From Luminiphilus sp. (GTDB taxonomy: Bacteria > Pseudomonadota > Gammaproteobacteria > Pseudomonadales > Halieaceae), in contig JAOHHD010000001.1 of assembly GCA_028117185.1 (NCBI GenBank), positions 1-64,000 on the forward strand: a stretch of 64,000 nt of DNA, in the 5' to 3' direction. The notes under the pieces are model-generated. The model was not told the DNA's origin and made no database searches. It was given only the letters and a program-made list of their open reading frames with translations. Below, in pieces: positions 37,088 to 45,838 of this stretch. A program made the translations under genes and the position numbers. Each line of letters starts with the position of its first letter. Within the stretch, counting starts at the first letter, position 1.

Positions 37088-38022
37088 CCATTACCCCCTC
37101 TAAACTGATGCCTGAGTCTGGGGTTGAGCCACGCGGCCACTACATCACTCACCAGATTAAAGAACACGATCAGCGTCGACAGGAACACAGTGGTGCCCAA
37201 AATCATGGTGTAGTCCCGGTTAAAGGCGGCCTGCACATAAAATCTTCCCAGCCCGGGAATTTGAAAAATGGTCTCGACCACAAAAGACCCCGCCAGCAGT
37301 CCTGCAAAGGCGGGTCCTAGGAAGGCAATGACCGGAATCAATCCCCCTCTCAACGCATGCTGCGTGACGACGCGCCACTCCGGCAGCCCCTTAGCGCGTG
37401 CGGTGCGAATGTAGTCCTGTGAGAGAATCTCGAGCATGCCGGCGCGGCTAAGGCGCGCAATATAGGCGGCGTATGCGGACCCCAGTGTGATGGCTGGCAG
37501 TATTTTATCGCCGGGGATATCTCCCCAGCCCGTAATCGGCAGCCAATCCAACCAAATGCCAAAAATGAGGACCAATAAAGGCCCTAATAAAAATGACGGC
37601 ATGCAAATACCAATCATCGCCAGGCTCATCGGGATATAGTCTTGCGCGGTATTGGGTTTAAGCGAGGCAAAGACGCCAGCAGCTACACCAATGACCAGCG
37701 CAATCATCAAAGCATACAGGCCTAATTCTGCGGTGACAGGCAGGCCTGCGAACAGAATTTCGTTCACGCTGCGACCGGGGTACTTAAACGATGGCCCCAG
37801 GTCGCCCTGAGCGAGATCGCCCAAGTACGCAAAATATTGTTCATGTAGCGGCAGGTCTAATCGATATTGCGCTTCAAGCGCTGCCCGCACCTCAGGAATC
37901 ACCACCTTCTCTTGGTCAAAAGGGCCGCCTGGCGCTGAGCGCACTAAAAAGAAAGTGGCGGTGATGACCACAAAAATGACGGGTAAGGCTTGTAGTATGC
38001 GGACCAACAAAAAGCGCAACAT
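37084..38022 (-). CDS. Peptide ABC transporter permease, OppB type
   Basis: 312 residues. The first helix (LLVRILQALPVIFVVITATF) and APGGPFDQEK loop are typical of OppB/DppB, and the EAA loop is DYIRTARAKGLPEWRVVTQH. Its stop overlaps the OppC-type start, and its start abuts the binding-protein stop, so all four importer genes are one transcript. Confidence 0.93.
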   Translation of the reverse strand: MLRFLLVRILQALPVIFVVITATFFLVRSAPGGPFDQEKVVIPEVRAALEAQYRLDLPLHEQYFAYLGDLAQGDLGPSFKYPGRSVNEILFAGLPVTAELGLYALMIALVIGVAAGVFASLKPNTAQDYIPMSLAMIGICMPSFLLGPLLVLIFGIWLDWLPITGWGDIPGDKILPAITLGSAYAAYIARLSRAGMLEILSQDYIRTARAKGLPEWRVVTQHALRGGLIPVIAFLGPAFAGLLAGSFVVETIFQIPGLGRFYVQAAFNRDYTMILGTTVFLSTLIVFFNLVSDVVAAWLNPRLRHQFRGGNG

Positions 38023-39725
38023 CAGCGGAGTGCCTCGGGTAGTGTCCTGCCCGGAATGAGTTTCACGTATTTCAGGTTCAGTGAATCCATCAGATTCGAG
38101 TGCAAACCCTCTACGCTGGGGTGGATAAGATGCTTACTGGTGTAGGTATAAATGGGAATGATCGGCATCTCGTCCATGAGCATTGTTTCCGCTTGTTCAA
38201 ATAGCGCGTAACGCTCCTCCCGGGTCTTCGCGGCGGGAGCCCGATACAGAATCAAATCATCATAAAGTGGATCGCTATAGTTCGTGTTGTTGTTACCGCC
38301 ATCGGTAATGAATAAGTCGAGAAAATTATTGGCATCCACATAGTCGCCAATCCAGCCACGCCGCGCGACTTGAAAGTCAATCTGTGTGACCGAATCGAGG
38401 TAGACCTTCCACTCCTGATTCGTAATGGTGATATCGATACCAAGCTCGGACTTCCACATCTGCTGAATGGCGACCGCGATTTTTCGATGCCCTTCGTTGG
38501 TGTTGTAGAGAATCTCGAGCCCGGGCCAGCCTTCGCCGTTGGGATAACCCGCTTCCGCCAGTAACCGGCGCGCTTCCTGAGGATCATAGTCGAATAATTT
38601 GGGCGGAAAGTAGCCAAGGGTATCGGGTGGCGTGATCGAGTACGCGGGAAAAGCGGTTTCTTGCAGTACCGTTCGCGTTAACTTTTCGCGATCGACCGAC
38701 ATCGCCAGTGCTTTGCGCACGCGCGCGTCATTGACCGGTGGTCGTTTAGTATTAATCAGGTAGTAATAGGTGCCGAGATACGCCGACTGCACATAAGGCG
38801 TATTGGGCATATCGCGATAGAGCGGGATCTTATCCAACGGTACCACTTGAGTGTAATGCAGTTGCTCGACACGAAACATGCGTTCTTCGCTGACCACATT
38901 TTCCATTGGGTAAAATACAACACCGTTAAGGGAGACGTTGTCACGATCCCAGTAATACGCACTTTTTTCGACGATGATGCGACGGTTGAGAGACCATTCG
39001 CTCAGCGTAAAGGCACCATTGCTGACAATGTTGCCAACCCGTGTCCAAGGAGTGTAGCGATCGGTCATCTCACCAAACTGCAGCAGTGTTTCAGGATGAA
39101 CCGCAAAGGTGCTGTAGTGGTCCATGAGCTGCACGAAGTAGGGCGTTGGCTCGTTTAACGTGACTTCTAATGTGGTGTCATCAAGCGCTTTGACCCCTAC
39201 TTCAGCAAAATCACTGATCTCGGCTTTTAAGTAAGCCTCGGCATTTTTGACCGGAAAGAGCATGTACGAATACTCATTACCCGTCATCGGGTGCAGCGCT
39301 CGGTTCCAGCTCCAGACATAATCGGAGGCAGTCACTTGCTCTCCGTTGGACCACTTGGCGTCGGGATTCAAATAAAAAGTAATGATGCGCCCGTCGTCAC
39401 TGAAGTCCCAGCGTTGGGCAACGCCGGGTTCGGGCTCCAAGGTGATGGGGTTTTTAACCGCCAACCCTTCGAATAGGGCGCGGATAATGTGGTTCTCGGG
39501 CACTCCCGTGACCACGTGGGGATCCAGACCTTGGGGCTCAGTACCGTTGCCGTAGTGCAAAATACCCTCACGGTTGCCGCTCACTACGTTACTTTCACCA
39601 CCACCACAGGCTGTCGCTACGACGCAGAGTACGCAGACGAAGACAGCGCGAGTAGTGGCTAAAAAGGAGAGTGTTTTTGGCGGTGCAAGCGATTTCTGCA
39701 CTTGAGTCAACGGGTGTCGTATCAA
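38022..39725 (-). CDS. Peptide ABC transporter substrate-binding lipoprotein (OppA/MppA type)
   Basis: 567 residues of the SBP_bac_5 family. The N-terminus has a hydrophobic signal and lipobox-like VVATACGGG, so the protein is probably lipid-anchored in the periplasm. Core motifs: LHYGNGTEPQGLDPHVVTG, WSNGEQVTASDYVWSWNRAL, NDARVRKALAMSVDREKL and QMWKSELGIDITITNQEWKV. It captures oligopeptides. The start used is TTG; a GTG eight codons later is an alternative and neither has a strong ribosome site. It heads the importer operon and diverges from gltX. Confidence 0.93.
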   Translation of the reverse strand: MIRHPLTQVQKSLAPPKTLSFLATTRAVFVCVLCVVATACGGGESNVVSGNREGILHYGNGTEPQGLDPHVVTGVPENHIIRALFEGLAVKNPITLEPEPGVAQRWDFSDDGRIITFYLNPDAKWSNGEQVTASDYVWSWNRALHPMTGNEYSYMLFPVKNAEAYLKAEISDFAEVGVKALDDTTLEVTLNEPTPYFVQLMDHYSTFAVHPETLLQFGEMTDRYTPWTRVGNIVSNGAFTLSEWSLNRRIIVEKSAYYWDRDNVSLNGVVFYPMENVVSEERMFRVEQLHYTQVVPLDKIPLYRDMPNTPYVQSAYLGTYYYLINTKRPPVNDARVRKALAMSVDREKLTRTVLQETAFPAYSITPPDTLGYFPPKLFDYDPQEARRLLAEAGYPNGEGWPGLEILYNTNEGHRKIAVAIQQMWKSELGIDITITNQEWKVYLDSVTQIDFQVARRGWIGDYVDANNFLDLFITDGGNNNTNYSDPLYDDLILYRAPAAKTREERYALFEQAETMLMDEMPIIPIYTYTSKHLIHPSVEGLHSNLMDSLNLKYVKLIPGRTLPEALR

Positions 39726-39870
39726 CGGTCAGAACTCTTGTAAGCGTGGGCGTATGCTACCGGAGTTTCATCAGTAAAGAGAAACTGAATAATGCCTGCA
39801 ATCAGCATAAAATCTGTGCTGCGCCTTTGATAAACTAACGTAGAATCCCGCCGCTAAAAGAATCCATTAC

Positions 39871-41358
39871 ATGACCGTCAGAACCCGCGTTGCGCCATCC
39901 CCTACCGGTGATCCCCATGTCGGCACGGCTTATATGGCGCTCTTTAATCGCTGTTTTGCCCATGCACACGGTGGTCAATTTATTCTCCGAATCGAAGATA
40001 CAGATCAGGTGCGTAGTACGCCTGAAGCCGAAGCGAAGATATTGGAGTCGCTGCGCTGGCTGGGGCTTGATTGGGACGAAGGCCCCGATATTGGTGGTCC
40101 TACAGGACCCTATCGGCAGAGTGAGCGTGCAGAAATATATAGTGGCTACGCGTGGGAATTGGTAGAGAAAGGCCATGCCTTTGTCTGTTATCGCACGCCA
40201 GAAGAACTCAATGCACTCCGCGAGGCACGACGCGAAGCGGGCAAGGCCACTGCACTGAAGCCCTCGGAGTTAATGCTCTCAGAGGAGGAGCAAGCGGCGC
40301 GCAAGGCGGCGGGCGCGGCTTTTGTCATTCGTATGATGGTGCCGGAAGAGGCAGGCGCTTGTGTGGTGGAAGATATGTTGCGTGGCGCCATTGAACTCGA
40401 CTGGAGCATGGTCGACGCGCAAATTCTCTTAAAATCGGATGGCTTGCCCACTTATCATCTTGCCAACGTGGTGGATGACCATCTCATGGAGATCACGCAT
40501 GTGATCCGGGGTGAGGAATGGATCAACTCCGCCCCCAAGCATCAGTTGCTCTATGCCTACTTTGGGTGGACGATGCCTGTACTGTGTCATTTGCCGTTGC
40601 TGCGAAATCCCGATAAATCGAAACTCAGCAAGCGCAAGAACCCGACCAGTATTCTGTATTACCAGCGCATGGGCTTTTTGCCTGAAGCCGTGGTGAACTA
40701 TCTGGGTCGTATGGGCTGGTCGATGCCCGACGAGCAAGAGAAGTTCACGCTGTCAGAAATGCAGCAGGCCTTTGATATTGCCCGCGTGTCACTGGGCGGG
40801 CCGGTGTTTGATGTGGAAAAACTCAGGTGGTTGAACGGACTGTGGATTCGTGAATCGCTGAGCACGGATGACTTGATCCAGCGTTTGCAAGACTGGGCGT
40901 TGAATCGTGAAATGCTTGAGAAAATTGTGCCTCAGGCGCAGGGTCGGATTGATGTGTTGTCCGATCTCATCCCGCAGGCGGCTTATTTGTTATCCGGTGA
41001 TGTCTCTCTAATACCCGCTGCGTTTGGTGAGGAAGGTGATGACCGTGATACCGCGGTAGCACAAATGCAGTTTGTACTATGGCGGCTTGAGGCACAGCAA
41101 GACTGGCGCCGCGATGCCCTTTTTGCTGTACTCAAAGCATTGGCAGAGGCAATGGGCAGTAAGCCCAAAGCCTTATTTGCGCCGCTGTTTCTGGCGTTAT
41201 CGGGGCAGTCGGTGGCGTATTCAATTCCCGATTCGATGGCCATATTGGGCCCTGACATGACCCGAGCTCGATTGCGTCATGCGATTGATGCCTGCGGCGG
41301 TGTCTCTAAAAAAGCGATGAAACGATTGGAGAAAGAGTACGCCGCACTAGGCCTCTAA
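39871..41358 (+). CDS. gltX: Glutamyl-tRNA synthetase
   Basis: 495 residues, class I. The HIGH-type motif is HVGT in [19 protein letters not shown], the KMSKS-type loop is [10 protein letters not shown], with [20 protein letters not shown] between them. The C-terminal anticodon-binding domain is complete. It charges tRNA-Glu. A TAGAAT at 39841-39846 may be its -10 box. The stop overlaps the converging DUF4345 gene by four bases; tRNA-Ala(GGC) lies beyond, a frequent gammaproteobacterial neighbourhood. Confidence 0.97.
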   Translation: MTVRTRVAPSPTGDPHVGTAYMALFNRCFAHAHGGQFILRIEDTDQVRSTPEAEAKILESLRWLGLDWDEGPDIGGPTGPYRQSERAEIYSGYAWELVEKGHAFVCYRTPEELNALREARREAGKATALKPSELMLSEEEQAARKAAGAAFVIRMMVPEEAGACVVEDMLRGAIELDWSMVDAQILLKSDGLPTYHLANVVDDHLMEITHVIRGEEWINSAPKHQLLYAYFGWTMPVLCHLPLLRNPDKSKLSKRKNPTSILYYQRMGFLPEAVVNYLGRMGWSMPDEQEKFTLSEMQQAFDIARVSLGGPVFDVEKLRWLNGLWIRESLSTDDLIQRLQDWALNREMLEKIVPQAQGRIDVLSDLIPQAAYLLSGDVSLIPAAFGEEGDDRDTAVAQMQFVLWRLEAQQDWRRDALFAVLKALAEAMGSKPKALFAPLFLALSGQSVAYSIPDSMAILGPDMTRARLRHAIDACGGVSKKAMKRLEKEYAALGL

Positions 41359-41816
41359 TTGGCATTGCTTTTATCCAGAAGGCAAACGCCTGCGAGCACG
41401 GCAAAGACGGATTCAAAGATGAGGGCATACCAAGTATAGACTGTGAAATCCGAGTTCATGGCCACGTCGGTTGCGCCCTTGACCGCTCGAATGGTCAGAT
41501 CAAAATCGCCAAACGCCACGCTGGCGCGCCCTGCGGCAAGGCCTCCCAGACACATCATGGCGAGCCATAGTCCGGGGCGGAGGTAGCCCTTGAGAATGCC
41601 TGACAAAAAGATGATCGAACCCAAGCAGAACTGCAACCCACCATACATGGCCGCGAGCTCTGCCATGCCATCTTGATGAGCGACCCATAAGCCCGCGTAT
41701 TCAGCAGGTAGCTCTGGGTTGTACCAGCACATCGCCCCGTAACCTAAGAAAAGGCTTCCCGGAATAATCAATACGGCTCTGGCAAATGTCTGGGTGAGCG
41801 TGCTGAGGCTAGGCAT
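41355..41816 (-). CDS. DUF4345-like small membrane protein
   Basis: 153 residues with four hydrophobic helices: [50 protein letters not shown] and [19 protein letters not shown]. The second and third are separated by a short basic loop. This matches DUF4345-type inner-membrane proteins of unknown function (assignment moderately sure). It converges on gltX. Confidence 0.7.
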   Translation of the reverse strand: MPSLSTLTQTFARAVLIIPGSLFLGYGAMCWYNPELPAEYAGLWVAHQDGMAELAAMYGGLQFCLGSIIFLSGILKGYLRPGLWLAMMCLGGLAAGRASVAFGDFDLTIRAVKGATDVAMNSDFTVYTWYALIFESVFAVLAGVCLLDKSNAN

Positions 41817-41911
41817 CTCGCGATCCTCCGATGAGACAGGGCGTCATTGTAAACCCTCAGGCAAGCGCGCTGAGCAATTTTTACACTCGTACAACCCAGC
41901 GATCGGCTTGC

Positions 41912-41940
41912 TTGACAGGATTTGGCGGTATCCGTAGTGT
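41912..41940 (+). promoter_or_regulatory. Sigma-70 promoter of tRNA-Ala
   Basis: A perfect TTGACA (41912-41917) and TAGTGT (41935-41940) with 17-base spacing, followed by a GC-rich discriminator, 32 bases before the tRNA. This is typical of stringently controlled stable-RNA promoters. Confidence 0.75.
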
Positions 41941-41972
41941 GTCGCCTCTCAGCGCTTGCTGAGACCGATTGT

Positions 41973-42048
41973 GGGGCCATAGCTCAGTTGGGAGAGCGCA
42001 ACACTGGCAGTGTTGAGGTCGTCGGTTCGATCCCGTCTGGCTCCACCA
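41973..42048 (+). tRNA. tRNA-Ala (anticodon GGC)
   Basis: 76 bases with encoded CCA. Acceptor GGGGCCA/TGGCTCC (one G-U), D stem GCTC/GAGC, anticodon stem CAACA/TGTTG with loop CTGGCAG (GGC at 34-36), variable AGGTC, T loop TTCGATC. The T stem GTCGG/CCGTC has a T-T mismatch at 50-64. The last 20 bases are repeated downstream, marking an integration site. Confidence 0.96.
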
Positions 42049-42049
42049 T
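42030..42049 (+). repeat. Candidate attL: tRNA-Ala 3' end
   Basis: atcccgtctggctccaccat, from the T loop to one base past CCA. It is repeated at 44350-44369 with one change (cttc for ctcc) and no similarity upstream of the repeat, as expected for a tyrosine-recombinase attachment core. Confidence 0.8.
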
Positions 42050-42197
42050 TATCTATATTAAATTCAATATCTTGTGGGTGCCTGTCCGTCCGCCGCATTC
42101 TCGCCGAACTATTGTTACCCAGCATTTACCCACTGACTCAGTGTTGCTCAAGTGCGGTACGAGGCTGTTACACAGATAAACAATCAAGAAGATTCAA

Positions 42198-42395
42198 TTG
42201 GCAAGAGGCGGAGCTAGACCTAATGCGCGTCGCAAACCTGGCACTTTGAATCGCTTCAATCGAGAGCTACTTGAGAGGACTAACGAGGGTGGACAATTAC
42301 CCGTGGATTACAGGCTCGAAATCATGCGCGATCAATCCCTCGATACCCGGCTCAGCATCGATGCCGCAAAGGCCGCTGCACCCTATCTTGACTAA
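42198..42395 (+). CDS. Phage-type small protein (GARPGAGRK-like N-terminus)
   Basis: 65 residues from a TTG: MARGGARPNARRKPGTLNR, then REIL-like helix and YRLEIMRDQSLDTRLSIDAAKAAAPYLD. This pattern (basic Gly/Arg start, short linker, LEIMRD and DAAKAAAPY) is familiar from small phage proteins encoded next to terminase genes. It is shorter than many such proteins and may be truncated at the end. Its place 150 bases after the tRNA supports a mobile origin for this segment. Confidence 0.6.
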   Translation: MARGGARPNARRKPGTLNRFNRELLERTNEGGQLPVDYRLEIMRDQSLDTRLSIDAAKAAAPYLD

Positions 42396-42642
42396 GAGCG
42401 GTCGGCTATTTCGGTTGACGTGACCGCTCCAGAAGTTACTCATGGGGAGTGGCTGAAAAGCTTGATCTGATGACCCGACCGATTATCAGGTGACCTCGCT
42501 TGGGATTATCTGGATAGCTCCTCCATCCATCCTGCAGAGAAAGTCAGGGCGCATCTAGGGGCTGTGGGGGAGCGGCGACCCGATGCCTCCGTGGGAGTAG
42601 AAAGGGCGGTGAATCCGAGCAAAACAATGTAAATTGCACAGC
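42396..42642. other. Short gap with a fragmentary open frame
   Basis: A frame without a start codon, open from 42474 to a TAA at 42630-42632, reads ...EKVRAHLGAVGERRPDASVG and ends VNPSKTM. It could be a remnant coding end, but I recognise no family. No promoter for the symporter is obvious. Confidence 0.35.
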
Positions 42643-44046
42643 ATGCTTGGACTTATCGATACCGCTATCATCTTCGCTTACCTGGCCCTAATGATAGCCA
42701 TAGGAATATATGCGAGTCGTCGACAGGATAGTGTCGAGGACTATTTCATTGCCGGCGGCAAGCTGGGCTCATTTTCAATTGCCTGTCTCTGGCTGGCTAG
42801 CTGGGTTGGCGGCGCCGCTGTCGTTGGCGGCACGACCAAGGCTTTCGAGTTTGGTATTTCCGGCGGCTGGTATACCACCTGCATGCTCATAGCCTGCCTG
42901 TTATTCGGTTTCTTTTTCGCAGTCCGCGTGAAACGCGAGGGTAATAAACACAATCTGCTGACCTACCCGGATTTCATCGAGACGCGCTACGACAGTCGGA
43001 CGCGAATTGTCGCGACCATCACGACCATTCTCGCTTACATCGGTTACGCAGCAGGTCAGCTTGCCGCAGCTGGCGCGGTTCTCAGCACGCTGCTGGGTTG
43101 GGATTATTCCTCATCGTTGCTGCTCGCAAGTGCCATCATCGTCGTCTACACCGCGACAGGCGGCTTTCTTGCCGTTACCTACACAGACTGGGTGCAGATC
43201 ACCTTGCTGCTTGTCGGCGTGGTAATCGTCGGGATACCCATTTCTATCGCCAACGGCGGCACCCTGGAAGCATTTGCAACGAGCCTCCCAGCCGGACACT
43301 TCAATCCGATCGGATGGGGATTGCCGACCATGCTGGCGTTGGGCGTTTCGATTCCATTGGCGTTTTTTGTCGCGATGGATTGCTACACAAGGATGTTTGC
43401 TGCGAAAGACGAGGTCGCTGCAAAACGCGGTACGTATCTGGCGGCTGCACTCTTGGTGCCGCTGGTCATTGGATCGACCTGGTTGGGGCTCACCGCCGCT
43501 GTACTCTACCCGGGTGTCGAGAGTGAAGGTGACATACTGTCCCGGCTGATCATTGACATCTTCCCGGTTGGCCTTAAGGGGTTGTTGTTGGTCGGTCTCT
43601 TGGCCGCACTCATGTCCACCGCCGATATCTGTATTTTGACGGCCGCGGCGAACGGTAGTCGTGATATCTACCAACGCTACATGAACCCGGATGTCGAGCC
43701 GAAGCAACTGTTTCGGATCAGCATGGTACTTGCGGCAATTGTTGGCGTGGCCTCCGCGCTCATGGCATGGCAGATGCAGGATATCGTAGGCATATTGCTG
43801 CTGGCATTTACAGTCAATGCCGCGGCTTTGTTTGTGCCGACAATAGCGATGGTGACTTTGAAAAACGTCAATACCGACGCCGCGTTCTGGAGTATCAGTC
43901 TCGCCCTGCTCACTGTTGTCACTTGGTACGGCGCATCGGTGATGAAACTCGCGCCCGTGTTTCAGAACGACCCGCTCTGGCCCGGCCTCATCGTTTCAAT
44001 CGTTGTCTTCTCTGCCATCAGCCTGACGGGACGAAAGCAAACATGA
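42643..44046 (+). CDS. Sodium:solute symporter (SSS family)
   Basis: About 467 residues from the ATG at 42643 (an upstream TTG adds three residues). SSS signatures: SVEDYFIAGGKLGSFSIAC, LASWVGGAAVVGGTTKAFEFG, the TGGFLAVTYTDWVQ region and LAALMSTADICILTAAANGS. Around 13 membrane helices. The family imports sugars, amino acids, carboxylates or vitamins with sodium; the substrate cannot be inferred. It lies inside the inner att-flanked element, and its stop overlaps a sorting-signal fragment by four bases. Confidence 0.88.
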   Translation: MLGLIDTAIIFAYLALMIAIGIYASRRQDSVEDYFIAGGKLGSFSIACLWLASWVGGAAVVGGTTKAFEFGISGGWYTTCMLIACLLFGFFFAVRVKREGNKHNLLTYPDFIETRYDSRTRIVATITTILAYIGYAAGQLAAAGAVLSTLLGWDYSSSLLLASAIIVVYTATGGFLAVTYTDWVQITLLLVGVVIVGIPISIANGGTLEAFATSLPAGHFNPIGWGLPTMLALGVSIPLAFFVAMDCYTRMFAAKDEVAAKRGTYLAAALLVPLVIGSTWLGLTAAVLYPGVESEGDILSRLIIDIFPVGLKGLLLVGLLAALMSTADICILTAAANGSRDIYQRYMNPDVEPKQLFRISMVLAAIVGVASALMAWQMQDIVGILLLAFTVNAAALFVPTIAMVTLKNVNTDAAFWSISLALLTVVTWYGASVMKLAPVFQNDPLWPGLIVSIVVFSAISLTGRKQT

Positions 44047-44240
44047 TGCGCATTGGCTTCCGGCTAGCAATGGGGGCTGTCCTGCATGGCGGAGAAACCG
44101 GCGAAGACGCTAGGCATACCCGGGTCTATCAAATAGTCACGCCGGCGCCACCCACCCCAGTGTCCACATTGCCGCTGTTTGGGCTAGGCATCCTTGTCAG
44201 TCCCTTGGGACTCTTTGCACTACACAAGCTGAGACAGTAA
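44043..44240 (+). CDS. Fragment with an IPTL/PEP-CTERM-like sorting signal
   Basis: 65 residues from an ATG overlapping the symporter stop. The second half reads TPAPPTPVSTLPLFGLGIL, then a hydrophobic helix (VSPLGLFALHKL) and RQ at the end. This is the tripartite layout (Pro-containing motif, helix, basic tail) of exosortase-type C-terminal sorting signals. There is no N-terminal signal peptide or mature domain, so it is probably the surviving end of a larger surface protein. No exosortase is in the window. Confidence 0.55.
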   Translation: MMRIGFRLAMGAVLHGGETGEDARHTRVYQIVTPAPPTPVSTLPLFGLGILVSPLGLFALHKLRQ

Positions 44241-44260
44241 CGGCTCAGTTCAACCTAAGC

Positions 44261-44286
44261 AGCCCGCTCATGTGTTGGGCTTTTTT
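44261..44286 (+). terminator. Probable rho-independent terminator
   Basis: A short agccc/gggct stem followed by TTTTTT, 20 bases after the sorting-signal fragment. The stem is only 5-6 bp, so moderate strength. Confidence 0.55.
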
Positions 44287-44349
44287 GTAAGTGGGGGTGG
44301 CGACGAAGGTGATCGCTTCTGATGTTCCAACGAATGCTCAGCAAGCGCA

Positions 44350-44369
44350 TCCCGTCTGGCTTCACCATA
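44350..44369 (+). repeat. Candidate attR: copy of the tRNA-Ala 3' end
   Basis: Matches 19 of 20 bases at 42030-42049 in the same orientation. The flanking bases differ on both sides, which delimits a 2.3-kb inserted segment. Confidence 0.75.
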
Positions 44370-44749
44370 GCTTCCTAGCAATACTAATGCCTTTAGCTTG
44401 ATTCGCCGTCTGCGGGCGCTTCCATTTGGCGCGACCTAAGCCCAACACTGGGCAGAAAGGTGTCTCGTAGAAGACGGCCCGATTGGTGCCATATCCTTTG
44501 CAGATGTAAACTATTGACTTAATTGCTTTGATCATCTTTAGATTACGCATCAGTCCGTGCCGCGAGTCTTTCAGCAGCGTTCTTGCTGATTTTGGGTTGT
44601 GGATTCGTTTCCTGCGAAAACAGGCGATCAACACGCCAACGGTAAGGTATACAGCCACTTTGTCCCAAAGCCCTCGCCAACCCGGGAGACTGCTGTTCAG
44701 AGCAGTCACTAGTTGATTGACAACATGTTAGGAGGTTTCTCCACATCGG
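44370..44749. other. Gap between att repeat and catabolic cluster
   Basis: About 380 bases. Minus-strand open frames exist (for example 44709 down to 44362) but overlap the att repeat and show no recognisable domain or ribosome site. Possibly decayed mobile DNA. Confidence 0.4.
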
Positions 44750-45553
44750 CTACTCAGTACCATGACCATGAAGTATGTTCTCCGGTAAGCTGGCGTTCAC
44801 TAGGCCGCCGTCTACGGTGATTGATTCGCCGACGACGTAGTCTCCCGAGCGCGCCGCGAGATAGATAGCTGCCGCTGCCATATCGTCATCATGTCCGATG
44901 CGTTTATTTGGGATGGCTCTAATAAGGCTGTCGCCTTGATCCCTCGCGGCTGGATTCATTTCAGAAGGAAAGGCGCCGGGACAAATAGCGGTGACGTTAA
45001 TCTGATCGTTAATCAAGGTGGCTGCTAAACGCTTGGTGAGGTTGATAATCGCCGCTTTTGATGCCTGATAGCTATACGTTTCCCACGTGGCTAGGCGTAA
45101 GCCATCGATCGAGCCAATATTGATGACTTTACTGGGTTTACTTGGACTGGCGGCGGCCTGTAGAGCGGCCAATAATGATTGAGTCAAAAAAAACGGCGAT
45201 TTAACGTTTAGGTCCATGACCTTATCCCAGCCCTGCTCCGGGAACACGTTGAAAGGGGCGTTCCAAAGTGCTCCCGCGTTATTGACTAAGATATCGAGCT
45301 GGCTTTCGTGGGCTAAATAAGCATCTGCAAGCGCTCGACAGCCCTCCACGGTCGCGACGTCCATGGGTAGGGAAAAACACTTATCACCGAGCGCAATCGC
45401 AACCTCGTCGCAGACTTCAGCCTTGCGCGATGAAATGTATACCTTTGCGCCTTGTGCGAGAAAGCCTTTAGCAATCATCAGCCCAACACCTCGAGAACCT
45501 CCGGTGATGAGCGCCGTGCGACCTTTCAGCGAGAAAAGCGATTGTGTGTCCAT
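44750..45553 (-). CDS. SDR-family oxidoreductase (RhlG/FabG-like)
   Basis: 267 residues. Cofactor site ALITGGSRGVGLMIAKGFL, LVNNAGALWNAPF, catalytic NIGSIDGLRLATWETYSYQASKAA and the C-terminal VVGESITVDGGLVN. The sequence pattern is like RhlG-type 3-ketoacyl reductases. An aagga site precedes the ATG at 45553. It is the leftmost gene of the catabolic cluster, divergent from the TonB receptor gene, so both may be controlled from the 285-base region between them. Confidence 0.88.
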   Translation of the reverse strand: MDTQSLFSLKGRTALITGGSRGVGLMIAKGFLAQGAKVYISSRKAEVCDEVAIALGDKCFSLPMDVATVEGCRALADAYLAHESQLDILVNNAGALWNAPFNVFPEQGWDKVMDLNVKSPFFLTQSLLAALQAAASPSKPSKVINIGSIDGLRLATWETYSYQASKAAIINLTKRLAATLINDQINVTAICPGAFPSEMNPAARDQGDSLIRAIPNKRIGHDDDMAAAAIYLAARSGDYVVGESITVDGGLVNASLPENILHGHGTE

Positions 45554-45727
45554 GCCAGTCCTTGTTAGTTGAGCCGTTGTCGCAAATAGTCACACGCTAC
45601 CGAAGAGAGTACTCGCCGACTTTAAATGCCATGAATGAGGGCTGTGGTTGCTAGCGCGGTCGATAGATAAACCAGCGCCATACTGCTGAGGGCACTGGGA
45701 ATATCGTTTCCCTACCTTAAAACGCCC

Positions 45728-45758
45728 TTGACATATAATAATAATATTTTATTATTAA
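45728..45758 (+). promoter_or_regulatory. Candidate promoter/operator of the TonB receptor gene
   Basis: A perfect TTGACA at 45728-45733 is followed by an AT-rich imperfect palindrome (taataata...tattatta) and a TATTAA-like -10 at 45753-45758 (19-base spacing). A palindrome inside the promoter spacer is a usual place for a repressor. Confidence 0.5.
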
Positions 45759-45838
45759 TACATCAATATTATATAAAAATCTCGTGCACGGTAGTAGCTG
45801 CTATGAATAAAAGAAAACAAAATAAAGGACGGAGTGCC

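Noticed and set aside
44362..44709. 115-codon minus-strand frame, considered as a transposase remnant
   Set aside because: It overlaps the att repeat, shows no DDE or integrase motif, and reads like random translation.
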